Assembly: GCA_036971475.1 (NCBI GenBank)
Contig: JBAIZL010000006.1
Coordinates: forward strand, 64,203,398-64,267,397
DNA length: 64,000 bases
Direction: 5' to 3'
Source of the DNA: Prosapia bicincta
Taxonomy: Eukaryota > Arthropoda > Insecta > Hemiptera > Cercopidae
Shown here: in pieces, positions 23,111 to 34,504 of the stretch
Layout of the letters: every line of letters starts with the position of its first letter
Numbering within the stretch: the first letter of the stretch is position 1
The notes under the pieces: generated by a model
Told to the model about the DNA's origin: nothing
The model's database searches: none
Seen by the model: only the letters and a program-made list of their open reading frames with translations
Position numbers and translations under genes: made by a program

Positions 23111-25019
23111 TATGTAATCTTTCCATGTATCTATGTTTCCACAGGCACTAACTTTAAATTTGTAAAACAGAGACTTATAAGTGGTTAATCTTTACTTGAA
23201 TAATAATTTTTTTGTATAACTTTTCTTTATAAATTACTAAAAGCAATAAAAATAGATAAACTCTCACTTACAAAGCCCTCCAAAAACTGAGTAAAAATTA
23301 TTTCATTCGTGAAGTAGTTGTGTGACATTTTACATTTAAGTTACAAATATATATCTTTTGTTAGTACATGTTTGTGTTACCACCAGCTTATCAATATGTG
23401 CATAAAATAATTATACGAACTTAAAAAAACGATTTATTAAAAAATTAAAATTTATTAGCTACATTTTAAACAATGAAATGTATTAATTAAAAAAAAAGTG
23501 TTTCCATGATTTTATGGAAAGGGAACTTACAGAATTTTTAAAAAAATTAACTTTATCTATAAAATACTTATATAAAATACCTTTATTACCTAATATGTTT
23601 TTTTTCTTAAAAGGAAATACAGGTAACCTACACCATTATAACATTTGTTTATACCCCCTGTTTTAGAAGCTGCAATGCTTGAATCAATGCTGAGAAAATT
23701 AATTTGCCAACCAGCACCATTCTGTTAGACAAAAGAATGAATGTTTTTCTTTGACACTAAATTTCACAAAAATTTAAGAAAAAATTTTAAAAAAAAATTT
23801 TGAAGGAAGGTTCAGTAGCAACCTTAGAAAAAATATTTACTGTAAACAAAACAAAAACAGAATCCAATTTATAAATAGATAATGGCTTAGAAAATAGTAA
23901 ATAGAATACACAGTAAGTGCCAACTGTCTGATACGCAGTATACAGTTGAATGTCCACATCTCAGTGGTTCATTCTACTCACTGTACCATTTTATCATTTA
24001 ATGCTTCATCTGTTTAGTATAGACTCAATACTGAATAGTATTATTGATGGCTTGTTGACAGCTTCCTAATTACAGTAAATTACTCAAGAAATTAAAGTTT
24101 CAGGGAGTAAAAACTTACTGTTTTCCAATGTAGTTTAGGATGGCAAAGAGCCCCACTGTTTTAAGAGCAAATTTAACATTGAAAGGGCCTGAGTGTGGTC
24201 AATTTATTACAACACTTTCGTTGCCCAATCACCAAAGGTAACACAGAATATTTTTAAAACAGTTCACCTCTAGTGCAGTTTAATTGACAGGCAAATTGGC
24301 TTTAAAAAGTAAGACAAATTTCAGAGCTTCTTAAACCCAATAGCAAAATTGCCATATAAATTAAAAATATGCAGTTGAAATAAAACATTAAAAGTATAAA
24401 AATTTAATTTATCATAGCTTAATAAGTTATAAAAAGAAAATGTACACATTTTGATTAACTAAGCAACTTTAATGATATCTATGACAAGAATTCCTTAATC
24501 CACCCATAACCTACAAGAGATAGATTCTTATTTGGATACAAATACGTTATGGACAAAAACATAACCAAGACAAGACTGAGTCATATTGTTATCTCGCTTG
24601 GTATGTTTATAATTACCCTCTACCAGCTCCTTTAAACTAGAATTAAAATTCACACATATAATATAATAACTAGAAACTGTTCTAATGAAGATTCAAAAAC
24701 ACTAAGCGACAACCAGAATTAGTTTCTGCATATCAGTGAAACACTTAAAGGAAAATGTCAGATTTTCCAGCAATAAATATGAAATTACTTGAAATGGCAA
24801 TGAGACGCATAGTAAAATTATTAAGATATCTTAGTAAATAGTGAAATTAAGATACCTAAATAGACATAGGCTTCAATGTCAGGAATCGTAACATTTAATA
24901 CTCAATGATTAACTATTTCCCCAAAGTCTATTGTAGAAGCAACAGATATCATGAGTGGCATGGAAACAAGTAATATAAAAGAAAAAATGTTAAAATAAAT
25001 TCCTACTGAGGTTAACGAA
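23111..25019. other. AT-rich non-coding sequence
   Basis: No gene was recognised. A minus-strand open stretch at about 24115-24188 reads FNVKFALKTVGLFAILNYIG before a stop; it is too short to classify. Confidence 0.5.
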
Positions 25020-25430
25020 GAAACATTTTATTTTAGTTACCCTAGAGCACTATTTATGATATTGTGCGGTAACCATGGCAACAGTTTAAGGTTGTACAAT
25101 GGAAGTTTCAAGGACAACCAAATAGAACAAAAAAATTCATACACATCTTTAGGAAAGCTGGTGCAGTGGCAAGGCGCGCTAGACTTAGACATGAAGATTC
25201 TCAGTTCAAATCCTACTGGATGCCACAAATTTCATAATTTAATTATTAATTAAAAATATTTGAAAAAACTGTATCAACATCAATTGTCAACCACAATAGG
25301 TTTTAAAAAAATGTATCTGGCCTTTATTGGATGAATAAAAACGTATTTATTAATGATTGAAAATTTGTACAAGATATAAATCAGGAGAGTATGAGCACAA
25401 CAGAAGGAATTTGTGAAGGAAGGAACAGAA
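25020..25430 (+). mobile_element. tRNA-headed SINE-like composite, copy 1
   Basis: This has three parts. A 5' module of about 120 bp contains GGTAACCATGGCAACAG and TTAAGGTTGTACAATGGA. A tRNA-like module at about 25150-25225 has a perfect A box (TGGTGCAGTGG, 25159-25169) and a B box (AGTTCAAATCC, 25203-25213) at tRNA spacing of 44 bp. A long AT-rich tail runs from 25230 to about 25430 (AATATTTGAAAAAACTGTAT, then a TTTTAAAAAAATGTATCTGG block). The same order is found inverted at about 49640-50075, so the modules form one unit. It is inferred to be a Pol III-driven SINE whose tail is shared with family A. Confidence 0.75.
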
Positions 25431-25886
25431 GGAATTTAAAAAACCATGCTTTAAGGCAATATCTTGGATATAAAATGTAGAGTTATAACGAGTTAATTAA
25501 TATCATGAACATCTGCATAAAGATAAATGAACATTGATTATTTTTAGGTGACACATGGATCTATCAGGAATGTTGATAGTTCTTTATGGAAATAAGAAGT
25601 ACTGAAATGGGTGGTGAAGTCAAAACTTCATTAATTTTAAGGACTTTAAACATATTTAACAGTGAAATATTTCTAAATAGCTTCTTTTATTTTTATCAGT
25701 CGTTTAATGTAAACAACATTAGTGGGAACATGAAATTATGAATGTTAGTGTAGCATTAAGAAAGTGCAACATACATACCATCAATACTGATGGTTTAAAC
25801 ATAACTGAATGTGAAAGTAACAAGCAAGCACCCCTATAATGGCTTGCAGGGCAGAGAATAGAAACAGAACAAAATGTGTCAGCCAC

Positions 25887-26170
25887 GCTGGTTCAACAAA
25901 TAGACACTATATTGTGTTATTGTTGAGGCATTACCATGTCACCAAGTCTAACAAGATAGATCGTCCTACTTTTCATTTGCTTGCAGTCCAATAAAGTGTT
26001 TCTTCATGTACTATGAGTTGTATATGTTGACACTCCGCTGGTTAACAAATAGACACTGTGTTGTGTTCTTGAGGCTTTACCATGTCACCAAGTCTAACAA
26101 GACAGATGTCCTACTTTTCATTTGCTTCAATAAAGTTTCTTCCTGAACTATTAGTTTTTAAATATTGACA
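25887..26170 (+). repeat. Tandem duplication of about 140-150 bp
   Basis: The block CACCAAGTCTAACAAGA, preceded by an AACAAATAGACACT stretch and followed by CCTACTTTTCATTTGCTT, occurs twice (about 25887-26035 and 26036-26170). Each copy ends with an AATAAAGT polyadenylation-like motif. It may be a duplicated transposon end or 3' region. Confidence 0.8.
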
Positions 26171-26707
26171 TATTAACAATGCGTTTGCCACATTGTTTTA
26201 TTGTACAAATTTAAAAACAAAAGTAAAATAATCTGAATGATTTCGTAAATGATTTCAATAGTTTTTTGGTTTGATCTAGTGTGAGCCCAGTTTCAATTAT
26301 AAAATATTTTAAGATCAATTTCCATTAGCAAAAATCTCGAATCAAAAAAATGCAAGCTTTGTTCCTATCTGAAGTTCATGTCTAAAACTAGCAACATCCT
26401 GAAATCCATCAATAAAATGAAACTATAAAATCAAATGATTGTATTCCAAGCATTCAAAATGGATAATCCGTCAAACTTCATTACCCACAAACATTTTCCA
26501 TTTTTGTCACCGTTGACAGTTTAATTGTTAATTTCGAAAATACGTTTTTAATAAAAATATTTTTGAACCTTTTCATAGTTGATAGCCTGTAACTTGCAAA
26601 TAATTTGTTGTTACAATTCAGCATGTTACATAAATATTTGTTATTTTAGTTAATGTAAAAATTGGCCTAGTTAAAAAAAAATTGTTTATAAAAATGTTTC
26701 ATGACGT

Positions 26708-26708
<1 letters not shown>

Positions 26709-26745
<37 letters not shown>

Positions 26746-26746
26746 T
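26709..26746. repeat. (TA)n(CA)n compound microsatellite
   Basis: A TA run leads directly into a CA run. Confidence 0.95.
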
Positions 26747-26900
26747 ACATACATAATAAAAACTTTAAATATAAAACAGTTTCAGTGGTGTTACTTGGCC
26801 TAAATAAATTAATTAAAAGTACAATGTGCTCCTTCAAACCACCAACATACTACAGGGGCACACTGCTGTGTACATTTTGCTTCAACATACATTGCTGGGA

Positions 26901-29029
26901 GTTCAAGTTATGATTAATTTAAAATGAAATAATAATTGACTCAGTAAATATTTTTACAGAGCTCTGTAGCGAAGTTATAATACTTAAACAAAATCTTAAA
27001 AAAATTTTTGTATCAAGGGTTATTGTTGATTAATTATCCAAGAAGCAAAATATCTGGAGTAAACAAATATTAATTTTAAGAAATGTTTTAAAACTTTAAT
27101 ACGGATTTTTACAAGTTTGAAATGAAAATATTTAAACTTCGAATACGGTCATTAAAATTTTGATATGAAAACAATGAATACTGAAAAAGTAAGAGTTAAT
27201 GTGTTTGGGGGAAGGGTTTAAATTTAGAACAATAAACCTTCCTTCGCTTCCTATGGGTTACTTTCCTCAGTCTACACTGCCCATTGGGAATTTCTCGTTT
27301 TAGGATGTTTACGTGCTGTATACGTCCTTAAAGCTTCTAGGCTACAACAAACAAACGCTGAGTGAAGCGATAGACTGAAAACATTGTAAACAATTTTTCC
27401 GTGTTTTCTGTCTAAGCCTAGTCGTAACAACCACGTAAGTGCTTACCTAAAAATATTTCTTCTTTTCGTCTCACGTTAATGGCGTTTTCCGTACCCCATT
27501 TCGTTCGATATAAATTACCCAAGGTTCTATTAGAATTACTGTTACTGTACTTTACAGCAGAAGAACGCGTTCAACATCCAGCACTGCATTATATTCGTAT
27601 TATGGCAAGTCCGACAGTTTGATAATTAGACTGGGAAAAATAGTAATAAAAGACAAAAAGCGGACGAAATGTTATCTATGAAAGATCTTTTATCACTTCG
27701 CCCAATAGAGCGAAATTCTTCTCTTTTTTCCTTCTTTTATATAGGCATTAATCTGCCTGTTTTTCAGTGTGTTTCGAGTATGTTGCCGTTTTCATGGTCT
27801 TTCCACTGATCATTTTCCCATCGGCGAGCAAACTCTCGCTGTTTTCCTTTAATTTCTTCTTTTAATTCACACTCTCCTTATAATTTTCTTGTTGACCGAA
27901 GTAGAAATTTACTTTAAAAATGTTGTTTTTATTATTTGTTACTACTCTATTAGTCATTCTGCTTATATGGTTGTTCCACTCTTATCTTTATTCCCGTAAT
28001 GTGTTCCTTTTTATTAATGTTCTCCATCTTCGTCGTAAGCAGAGAATTGTTAAGGTCACGAATAGATAGCAAACTCCCGACTTCTCCGGTGACTAGTGTT
28101 AGCACCAACACAGTTGCTTTGGCGTATTACTAGAAGGAACTGTGGGGACGCCCTTGGAACGAGGAGAGTGCTGGAACTAGGAGCTACAGGTTAGACAAAA
28201 CTACTGGAGACCAGTAAAGCTTTCAGAACGGTAGTTTTCCGTACAGCTAGGCAACCAAGTCTTGCACCGACTTATAAAATAGATCTTCACAACTCCAATG
28301 TAGCCTTAAATAAGATCTAGATCCGCAGAATAAGAATGAATAAGAATCTAAGTTCACAGCCCAACCTCATTACAGACTTAGACAGACGGATATTCTCGAG
28401 CTTTGACTAATGATTGACAGCAATCATTGTTTTACGCTATTAGTTTTTAATTAGAAAAACGAAAAGCTAGTGTAGCTTGTTTAAAGCAGGAACCTAGTTA
28501 GTTATATCATGGCAGCTAGCTCGTGCTAAGTGAGAACTCTGTCTTATACAAACGGCTTCCGGGTAGAATACGCTTTGTAGTATTGGTGACAAGCCAAGTC
28601 TGTAGGCGGCTATTTTTGGGATGTCGTTTACACCAAGACATAAATCCTGTAGGATGCTGTCGGGTGCATCGCGTCACTGCTCCGCACAATGGGTTAACCT
28701 TGAACAAAGGACATTATAATGCTTATTTCACTGTGTTAAAAAAGCCAAGTGGTTTCATCGACTTAACTCTCCCCTAAAACTACACCTGGCGTCTCGCATT
28801 AAAATGTCATTACAAAGCTATCAGATTTATCTTGTGCCTTACTCATTTGGATTTGTACAATATGGACGAACTGGAGGCAGCAAGAAGGTAGGCCAAACAT
28901 CTGAATAAAACTACAATAATTTTTAAAAGGCGATTACATTAGTTGGTGCGCCTGAATAGAAAAATTGCACGGGGGAAAATATCCGAGTTCGTGTCAAGCT
29001 CCAACACACCTATACAGTTGCTTCATCTG
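26901..29029. other. Moderately CpG-richer region, no confirmed gene
   Basis: From about 27240 to 28900 GC and CpG rise above the surrounding AT-rich level without any transposase or LTR signature. Open frames at 28523-28777 (plus) and 28516-28707 (minus) overlap and neither was recognised. A short ATG frame at 28861 (MDELEAARR) with a good start context runs into a donor-like AAGGTAGGC at 28886. The region could be a promoter with a first exon, or an old transposon. Confidence 0.35.
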
Positions 29030-29165
29030 TTTTAGTTTAAATTAAGTTATAACATATGATTTCATACAACAGCTGATTTTATGTTATTAGTTATGTGGTA
29101 GAACAGCTGTTTTAAAGCGTAGGTAGGCATACGTTATGAGGAAAAATGTTATTCAATTTTTGATC
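29030..29165 (-). repeat. Shared-tail interspersed family A, partial copy
   Basis: ACAGCTGATTTTATGTTATT and TTATGTGGTAGAACAGCTG match the copy at 29675-30110 in inverted orientation, so the two could pair across about 600 bp. Confidence 0.75.
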
Positions 29166-29674
29166 AGTTAATAAATACTTTTTTATTATATTTCAATAAA
29201 TCTTACTTCATTAATTCATTATAATGATAATGAATTTTACATTTTCCCTCCTTTTTTACATTCAAACATCTTTAGGGGTGTTTGACACTTTTTAAGAACA
29301 AATTTCAATTAGATACGTTAAATAAAATTTGTACCTGTAAATTTATCAACATCTAATGAAGGTATTTAGTAACTACATTATTTTACTATTAACTACGCTA
29401 AATACATTCTATTAACACCTCTATTAACTACGTCACCAAATTAAGTCCTGTATTATCTTCTGCCGGCTCTTCTGTAGACTGTCATATTGTGCATTGATAA
29501 ATAAAAATGTAGTATAATATGGTATTAGGTTTCAATAAGAAACTCACCGTTATTACACTTTCTACACTATTAAAGAGTGAGTTTGGAAATGGAATTGTTT
29601 CTATATTTTATTTACAGTTTGCGACCTTTTTCGTTTAGTATCAAACGTAACAAGAAATATAAACAAAAAAATTT
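29166..29674. other. AT-rich spacer between inverted family A copies
   Basis: No gene or further repeat was recognised. Confidence 0.5.
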
Positions 29675-30110
29675 TTAAAGTAAATTTCTACTTAGATCAA
29701 CAAGGAAAAATTTCATTTTTGTTACATTTTATTAAATAATTACAATTAATATAAATAAAGTAGCATAACCTATGCATTAAAACAGATGTTCTACAACATA
29801 ACCTATAACATAAAATCAGCTGTTTATGAAATCATATGTTATCACTCATTTAATGCCAGGCCGGTCGAAATATTGCATACCTTACCCCTTGTGAAAACTT
29901 GTTTTCCCATACAAAATGAAAATTAATTTATTATTAAATTTAATTAATGAATTAATATTTGAAAAGACTGTATTAACACCGAGCATCATTCACTACAAGT
30001 TTAAAAAATGTATTTGAACTTCCGTGGATGAAAAAAAGTATTTTACTAACAACTGAGGAGAGTGTGAGCTAATAGAAGGAATTGGAAAACGAAAAGACTA
30101 AGTCTTTCTC
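29675..30110 (+). repeat. Shared-tail interspersed family A, long copy
   Basis: This runs from the CTACTTAGATCAACAAGG block through AATAATTACAATTAATATAA and the ACAGCTG pair, then CCTTACCCCTTGTGAAAACT, to an AT-rich tail (AATATTTGAAAAGACTGTAT) also found in the tRNA-headed copies. The copy at 48370-48800 has the same modules in reverse orientation. It has no open frame and no poly(A), so it is a non-autonomous element of uncertain class. Confidence 0.8.
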
Positions 30111-30885
30111 AAGTATTGCCCAACAGCTACGGTTGTTTTGCAAGAACAAATTAAACTTAATATTTTCCTATGACTTAAAAATAGATGAAAAACGGGAATG
30201 CGAGATTACTTGGAAACGTGTACTGACATTGAATTATCTTTTAAGAAGATGTCTGGCGTAGTTTTGCAATTTACGTAAACGCTTATCTCGCCTAATCGAT
30301 ACAATTCTAATAAACATATGTTCGCGCTCGCACTAACGCACACTTTCTGCAACGCGTGGCTTTAATCCGGTGAATGCAATGATAATCCGTATCCAACATC
30401 CGATTACAGCCAGTCGATGTTGCCTGCGTCAGTAATGATCTTAAAGTCCAACTCAATTCCAGCGAAATAGAAATAGATGCACGGCTTTGTTATTTGGGTC
30501 ATTAGAACTGTTCATTGACAGGGATTTGTCTGGACACAAGCCTTAGGACTTGATCGTGTGGAACAATTGCTATCTTCGGTAAGGTCAAACCCCAGAGTTA
30601 ACTTTTGCATTAAAATCTACTTATTACTGTTGATATCCTTATAAACAAATGCAGCAGCATTAAAAATTTGTCTGAATCCACCGTGTCCGAGGAGCAGGGG
30701 AGCGGCGATGGTTTCAATTCAAGGTTCTTTATATTTGAATAGCGTTTAAATGAACAACAAATTAAATTCATTTATTTTATCAACCGTTTAGTTAAAAGTT
30801 AGAATTTCGAAAGTGGAACTGAAGTTTGAAACGTTTACTTTGAGGTTATGACGTCATTCTCCTCGGAGTATTAATTATATTAGTA
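30111..30885. other. Non-coding sequence
   Basis: No gene was recognised. Confidence 0.5.
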
Positions 30886-31004
30886 ATGTACCATTCAAGA
30901 ACGTAAAAACCTGAGTTGTCAAATATCGCTAAACATTGGGTTCGAATTTAAATCAGATCTCATTCAACACCGAACACGGGATATGACTTTACAAAAAAAA
31001 TTGA

Positions 31005-31039
<35 letters not shown>

Positions 31040-31660
31040 CACAAGTAACGTACGATTCAAGAACGTAAAAACCTGAGTTGTCAAATATCGCTAAACATTG
31101 GGTTCGAATTTAAATCAGATCTCATTCAACACCGAACACGGGATATGACTTTACAAAAAAAATTGATCTGTGTGTGTGTGTGTCAACTCACGCCTTTGTT
31201 TCGGGTGGAAACTTATAAATACTAAAAATAAATGCATTATCACCCAGTCCTCAGCTGATTTTAAAATTCCACCCGGACAGACGAAGAACAATATAAGTTG
31301 ATGAAAACGTTTTAAAAAAGGAATTACTGAAAGTGATTACAAAGCGAAAAATTATTGACAGGAACAATGTACAAGAAACCAAAAACTTGAAAGAACGAAA
31401 TTGAAAAACTTTACAGACTGTATTTCAGACTTGGTTCCTTGAACTCCCATTCTCCCTGGGAATAATATTTAAATTAGTAATGTACGATTCAGAATGTAAG
31501 AAGCCAGAGGTTGTCAAATATCGCTAAACATTGGGTTCGAATTTAAACCGAATTCGCCCAACTCTGTACACGACCTATAACGTTTAAAATAAAAAGTGTG
31601 CCCGTGTGTGTGGTGTTTGAGAGAGAGAGGGAGAGAGAGAGAGAGAAAGAGAGACGCCTG
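30886..31660 (+). repeat. Triplicated block of about 150 bp with GT and GA microsatellites
   Basis: Two near-identical copies (about 30886-31040 and 31050-31185) share GTTGTCAAATATCGCTAAAC, a GGGTTCGAATTTAAATC motif similar to a Pol III B box, and a (GT)n tail. A diverged third copy starts near 31473. A (GA)n tract lies at 31618-31655. The first two copies are probably a recent tandem duplication mediated by the GT tract. Confidence 0.85.
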
Positions 31661-32265
31661 GAACCGATCAAACAGTTCTAAAGCGGAAAGATAGAATTAG
31701 GAACGAGTTAGGACAAACGTATAGTAATAACAATAATTTTTTTTTCAAACATGTTTTTAAAATGAACTAAAAGTATTTAATAATAATTTTTCCTAAACAT
31801 ACAGATTTTTTATCCTCGACATGATTACAAATTTGTTGTCCTTTATGTCATAAAACTTGACCAAACATTTGTTGTGAATTTTAACAAACAAGAAATACCC
31901 GTAAAGTTTAATGCAAAATACGTAAGCCTTATAAAATACACAATTGATATGAATTATGTGAGTTGAAACGATAGCTAATCTTGGGCACAACTGCATGCGC
32001 TCCACGATTTATTTTTTTGAACATTCACGGGGTAATATACAACCTAATATTATTGCATTATCCAGTCCTGAACTGTGTTAAAATTTCAAGTCTCTAGCTC
32101 ATCCGGGAGTTTGTATAAATCTGATTACAATATTCGGACAACGAGAAAAGTTATTAAAAATGTTTTAAACTGAAAGTGATTACAAAGCAAAAATTTATTG
32201 GCAGGAACATTGTACAAGAAACCAAAAACTTGAAAGAACGAAATTGAAAACTTTTCATGCTTGAA
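31225..32265 (+). repeat. Direct repeat pair, about 31225-31410 and 32050-32265
   Basis: CTGAAAGTGATTACAAAGC, GGAACA(A/T)TGTACAAGAAACC and AACTTGAAAGAACGAAATTG are shared in the same order in both segments, which also share the GCATTATC(AC)CCAGTCCT start. The sequence between them has no recognised gene. They look like two copies of an unidentified interspersed repeat. Confidence 0.8.
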
Positions 32266-34169
32266 GATCGAAACATACCAGAAGACAGGACATACCAGAC
32301 GACATTAAGAGAAGAGTTAAGGATTATTTCGGAGAGTAGAGGGCAAGATTTTAAAATAAAATAATTTACATCATATCTAGAAGGCGACGAGGACGATTCA
32401 TAACCTAACAAGAGCGAGCGAGTTGTTTTGTCTGTCTCGCGAGTAAATGGTACGCTCATCAAGTTTCCATCGTCTGGATTTGTTCAACAATCCGTATTCG
32501 CGACGATGTTTGTAAACAATACGTGACCTTGACGAAAACGTAGACACAATCAACACGCGACCCAAAGTCGGTTAGCTACGTCAACTCAGTTTCAGCCTAA
32601 CTCGGACGTCTCAAGTTATAGAAACCTTCCTTGTGTTATAACCAAGGGAACCCGCACACTTAGTAACACTTGCACCACCTTAATGCTGTTGAAGGATGGA
32701 ACAACATCCTTTGGAGACCCAATCCTAGAATCAAAGAATTAATTAGCTGTTCTTCTAGTAATCAAAACTGAAGTGGAATATGAAAGTACATGCGAGTACA
32801 TGAAAATACAATTAAACTTTGGAGGGAAGAGGAGAAAACGCACTTATATGAAACTGGTCAAGGGAATTAATAAAACGATCAAGAAGTAGGAAGAAACTGG
32901 TGACATAAGGACGCGTCTTTGCACTCTAATTGCAAAAATTAGAGTCAAGGCGAAGACAGCTAAAAATTATGACAATATTTGTAAATAGTACTAAATTATA
33001 TACTGTATTTAAAAAAGTGAAAAATATAAAAATGACGATTTTAGCTGATTTAAAACACACTTAAATGATAGGGATCTAGTTTTCCAAAATGAAGAAGGAA
33101 CTGGTTTTCAATCATTTAGCCAATTACAAAAGCTGGTAAAAGTGTGATGGGAACCCCAGAGGCTATGATAATAACGTCCTATTATCCCAGGAAGACATAG
33201 AGTCCAGACACTGAACTGCCTGGAGCCTCCTAGAGACCCAGGAAATAATGTTTAGTCTCTCAAACGCAGGTATATTTGGGGTGACATGTAGGCGCATCTG
33301 TCGCATATTCCATTTACAGATTTAGTAATGACGGGCAGCAAAACTTAATTGCTACCACGCAAACTTTCAAAAATACCAGACCTAACTTTTAATGTAACTT
33401 TTTTTAAATTTTTACATAGTAAAAAAATATTTCAACAAAATCTGATTTATAGTGAAGGTGTAGAAATTAGTTAAAGATTGTAAAAACCTTCCTTGACCAG
33501 AGAATACACTCATTGATTGGCTAATTTCCAGATCTAAACTAACATCAACTTCTTCGCTATAAACGGCTTATTCGATGGTATTGGAACGTTTACTTATCCT
33601 ACAAAAACTATTTAAGAAATTATATAAGGTTTACATCTAGGAGGTGAAAATCTCTGTAGAAAAAAGCAGAATCTACTTAGGATTGAATTTCGGAGTTGTC
33701 CAATTGGGGAATCAAGAGTCCAAATAGTCCAGGAAAGAAGCTCTTCATGTCTCCAAGAGAAATTAGAAAAAAAAGCTTATTCATATATTTTAATATTTAA
33801 TAAAAATAATAGACTAATAGCTGAACAATAATGCTTACTACAGTAGTTAATTTAGCCAAAATGCTATTTAATGATTTTCAGATGATTTTAGGTGTCTATA
33901 AATACTGTAAACCAATAAAAGTAACAAGTCGAGATATAAGTTTTAACTGTAGGTACTAGAAACGCCAGGGCTGCTTTACAAACTAGATAAAAAATACCAC
34001 CCAACACACCAAAACACAACACAATAACATTATATTATGATGTTTTGATACATTATGTTTTCATATATTATGAAAGGAAGCTTGCCGATTTACAAATTAA
34101 TTACTACGACTATGTTCCTCTCAAAACAGGCAAAATACCCCCCTTCCCGGCTCTAACTTGTATTTAGAG
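32266..34169. other. Non-coding sequence
   Basis: No gene was recognised. The minus-strand frame at 32154-32462 overlaps the repeat described above and has no recognisable domain. Confidence 0.5.
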
Positions 34170-34400
34170 ACTTCGCCACATTACTGTGGATGCGTATTAC
34201 AGTTCATCTTAATAAACCATACACGAAGTGTCTTTCCCTTTTCCCGAGCTCAATGATACATTATATGCATTAATTACGCGCATTTTGCCGTTTAAAACTA
34301 CAAATCTCGGAATCTTCTGCTCATCAGCCAGTTCCCTTCTCCCAATACTACTCAGCTGCCTTTGTACCAAGTAACTTGAGAATTTAGTTATTTTTTACGT
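34170..34400 (-). repeat. Interspersed repeat family C, inverted copy
   Basis: On the minus strand this reads CAGCTGAGTAGTATTGGGAG, a CCGAG block, TTTTAAACGGCAAA and GCATATAAT. The same series is at 45560-45700 on the plus strand. It ends about 100 bp before the 47-bp satellite begins. Confidence 0.7.
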
Positions 34401-34504
34401 CATAGCCAGGTTTATCTTGTAAAACATGATTACATAATCAGTATACATTTTAATTTATTGATGGTCGCAAAGATATCAACCTCTACAAACCTGAGCAAGG
34501 TGTT

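Larger units (their letters stand above)
25431..26900. other. AT-rich, with one local duplication and a microsatellite
   Basis: Contains the duplication at 25887-26170 and a TA/CA microsatellite at 26709-26746. No gene was recognised. Confidence 0.55.

Noticed and set aside
24115..24188. Possible minus-strand exon reading FNVKFALKTVGLFAILNYIG
   Set aside because: It is short, meets a stop immediately at the donor-like site, does not fit the phase or content of the PTPN9-like gene, and no family was recognised.
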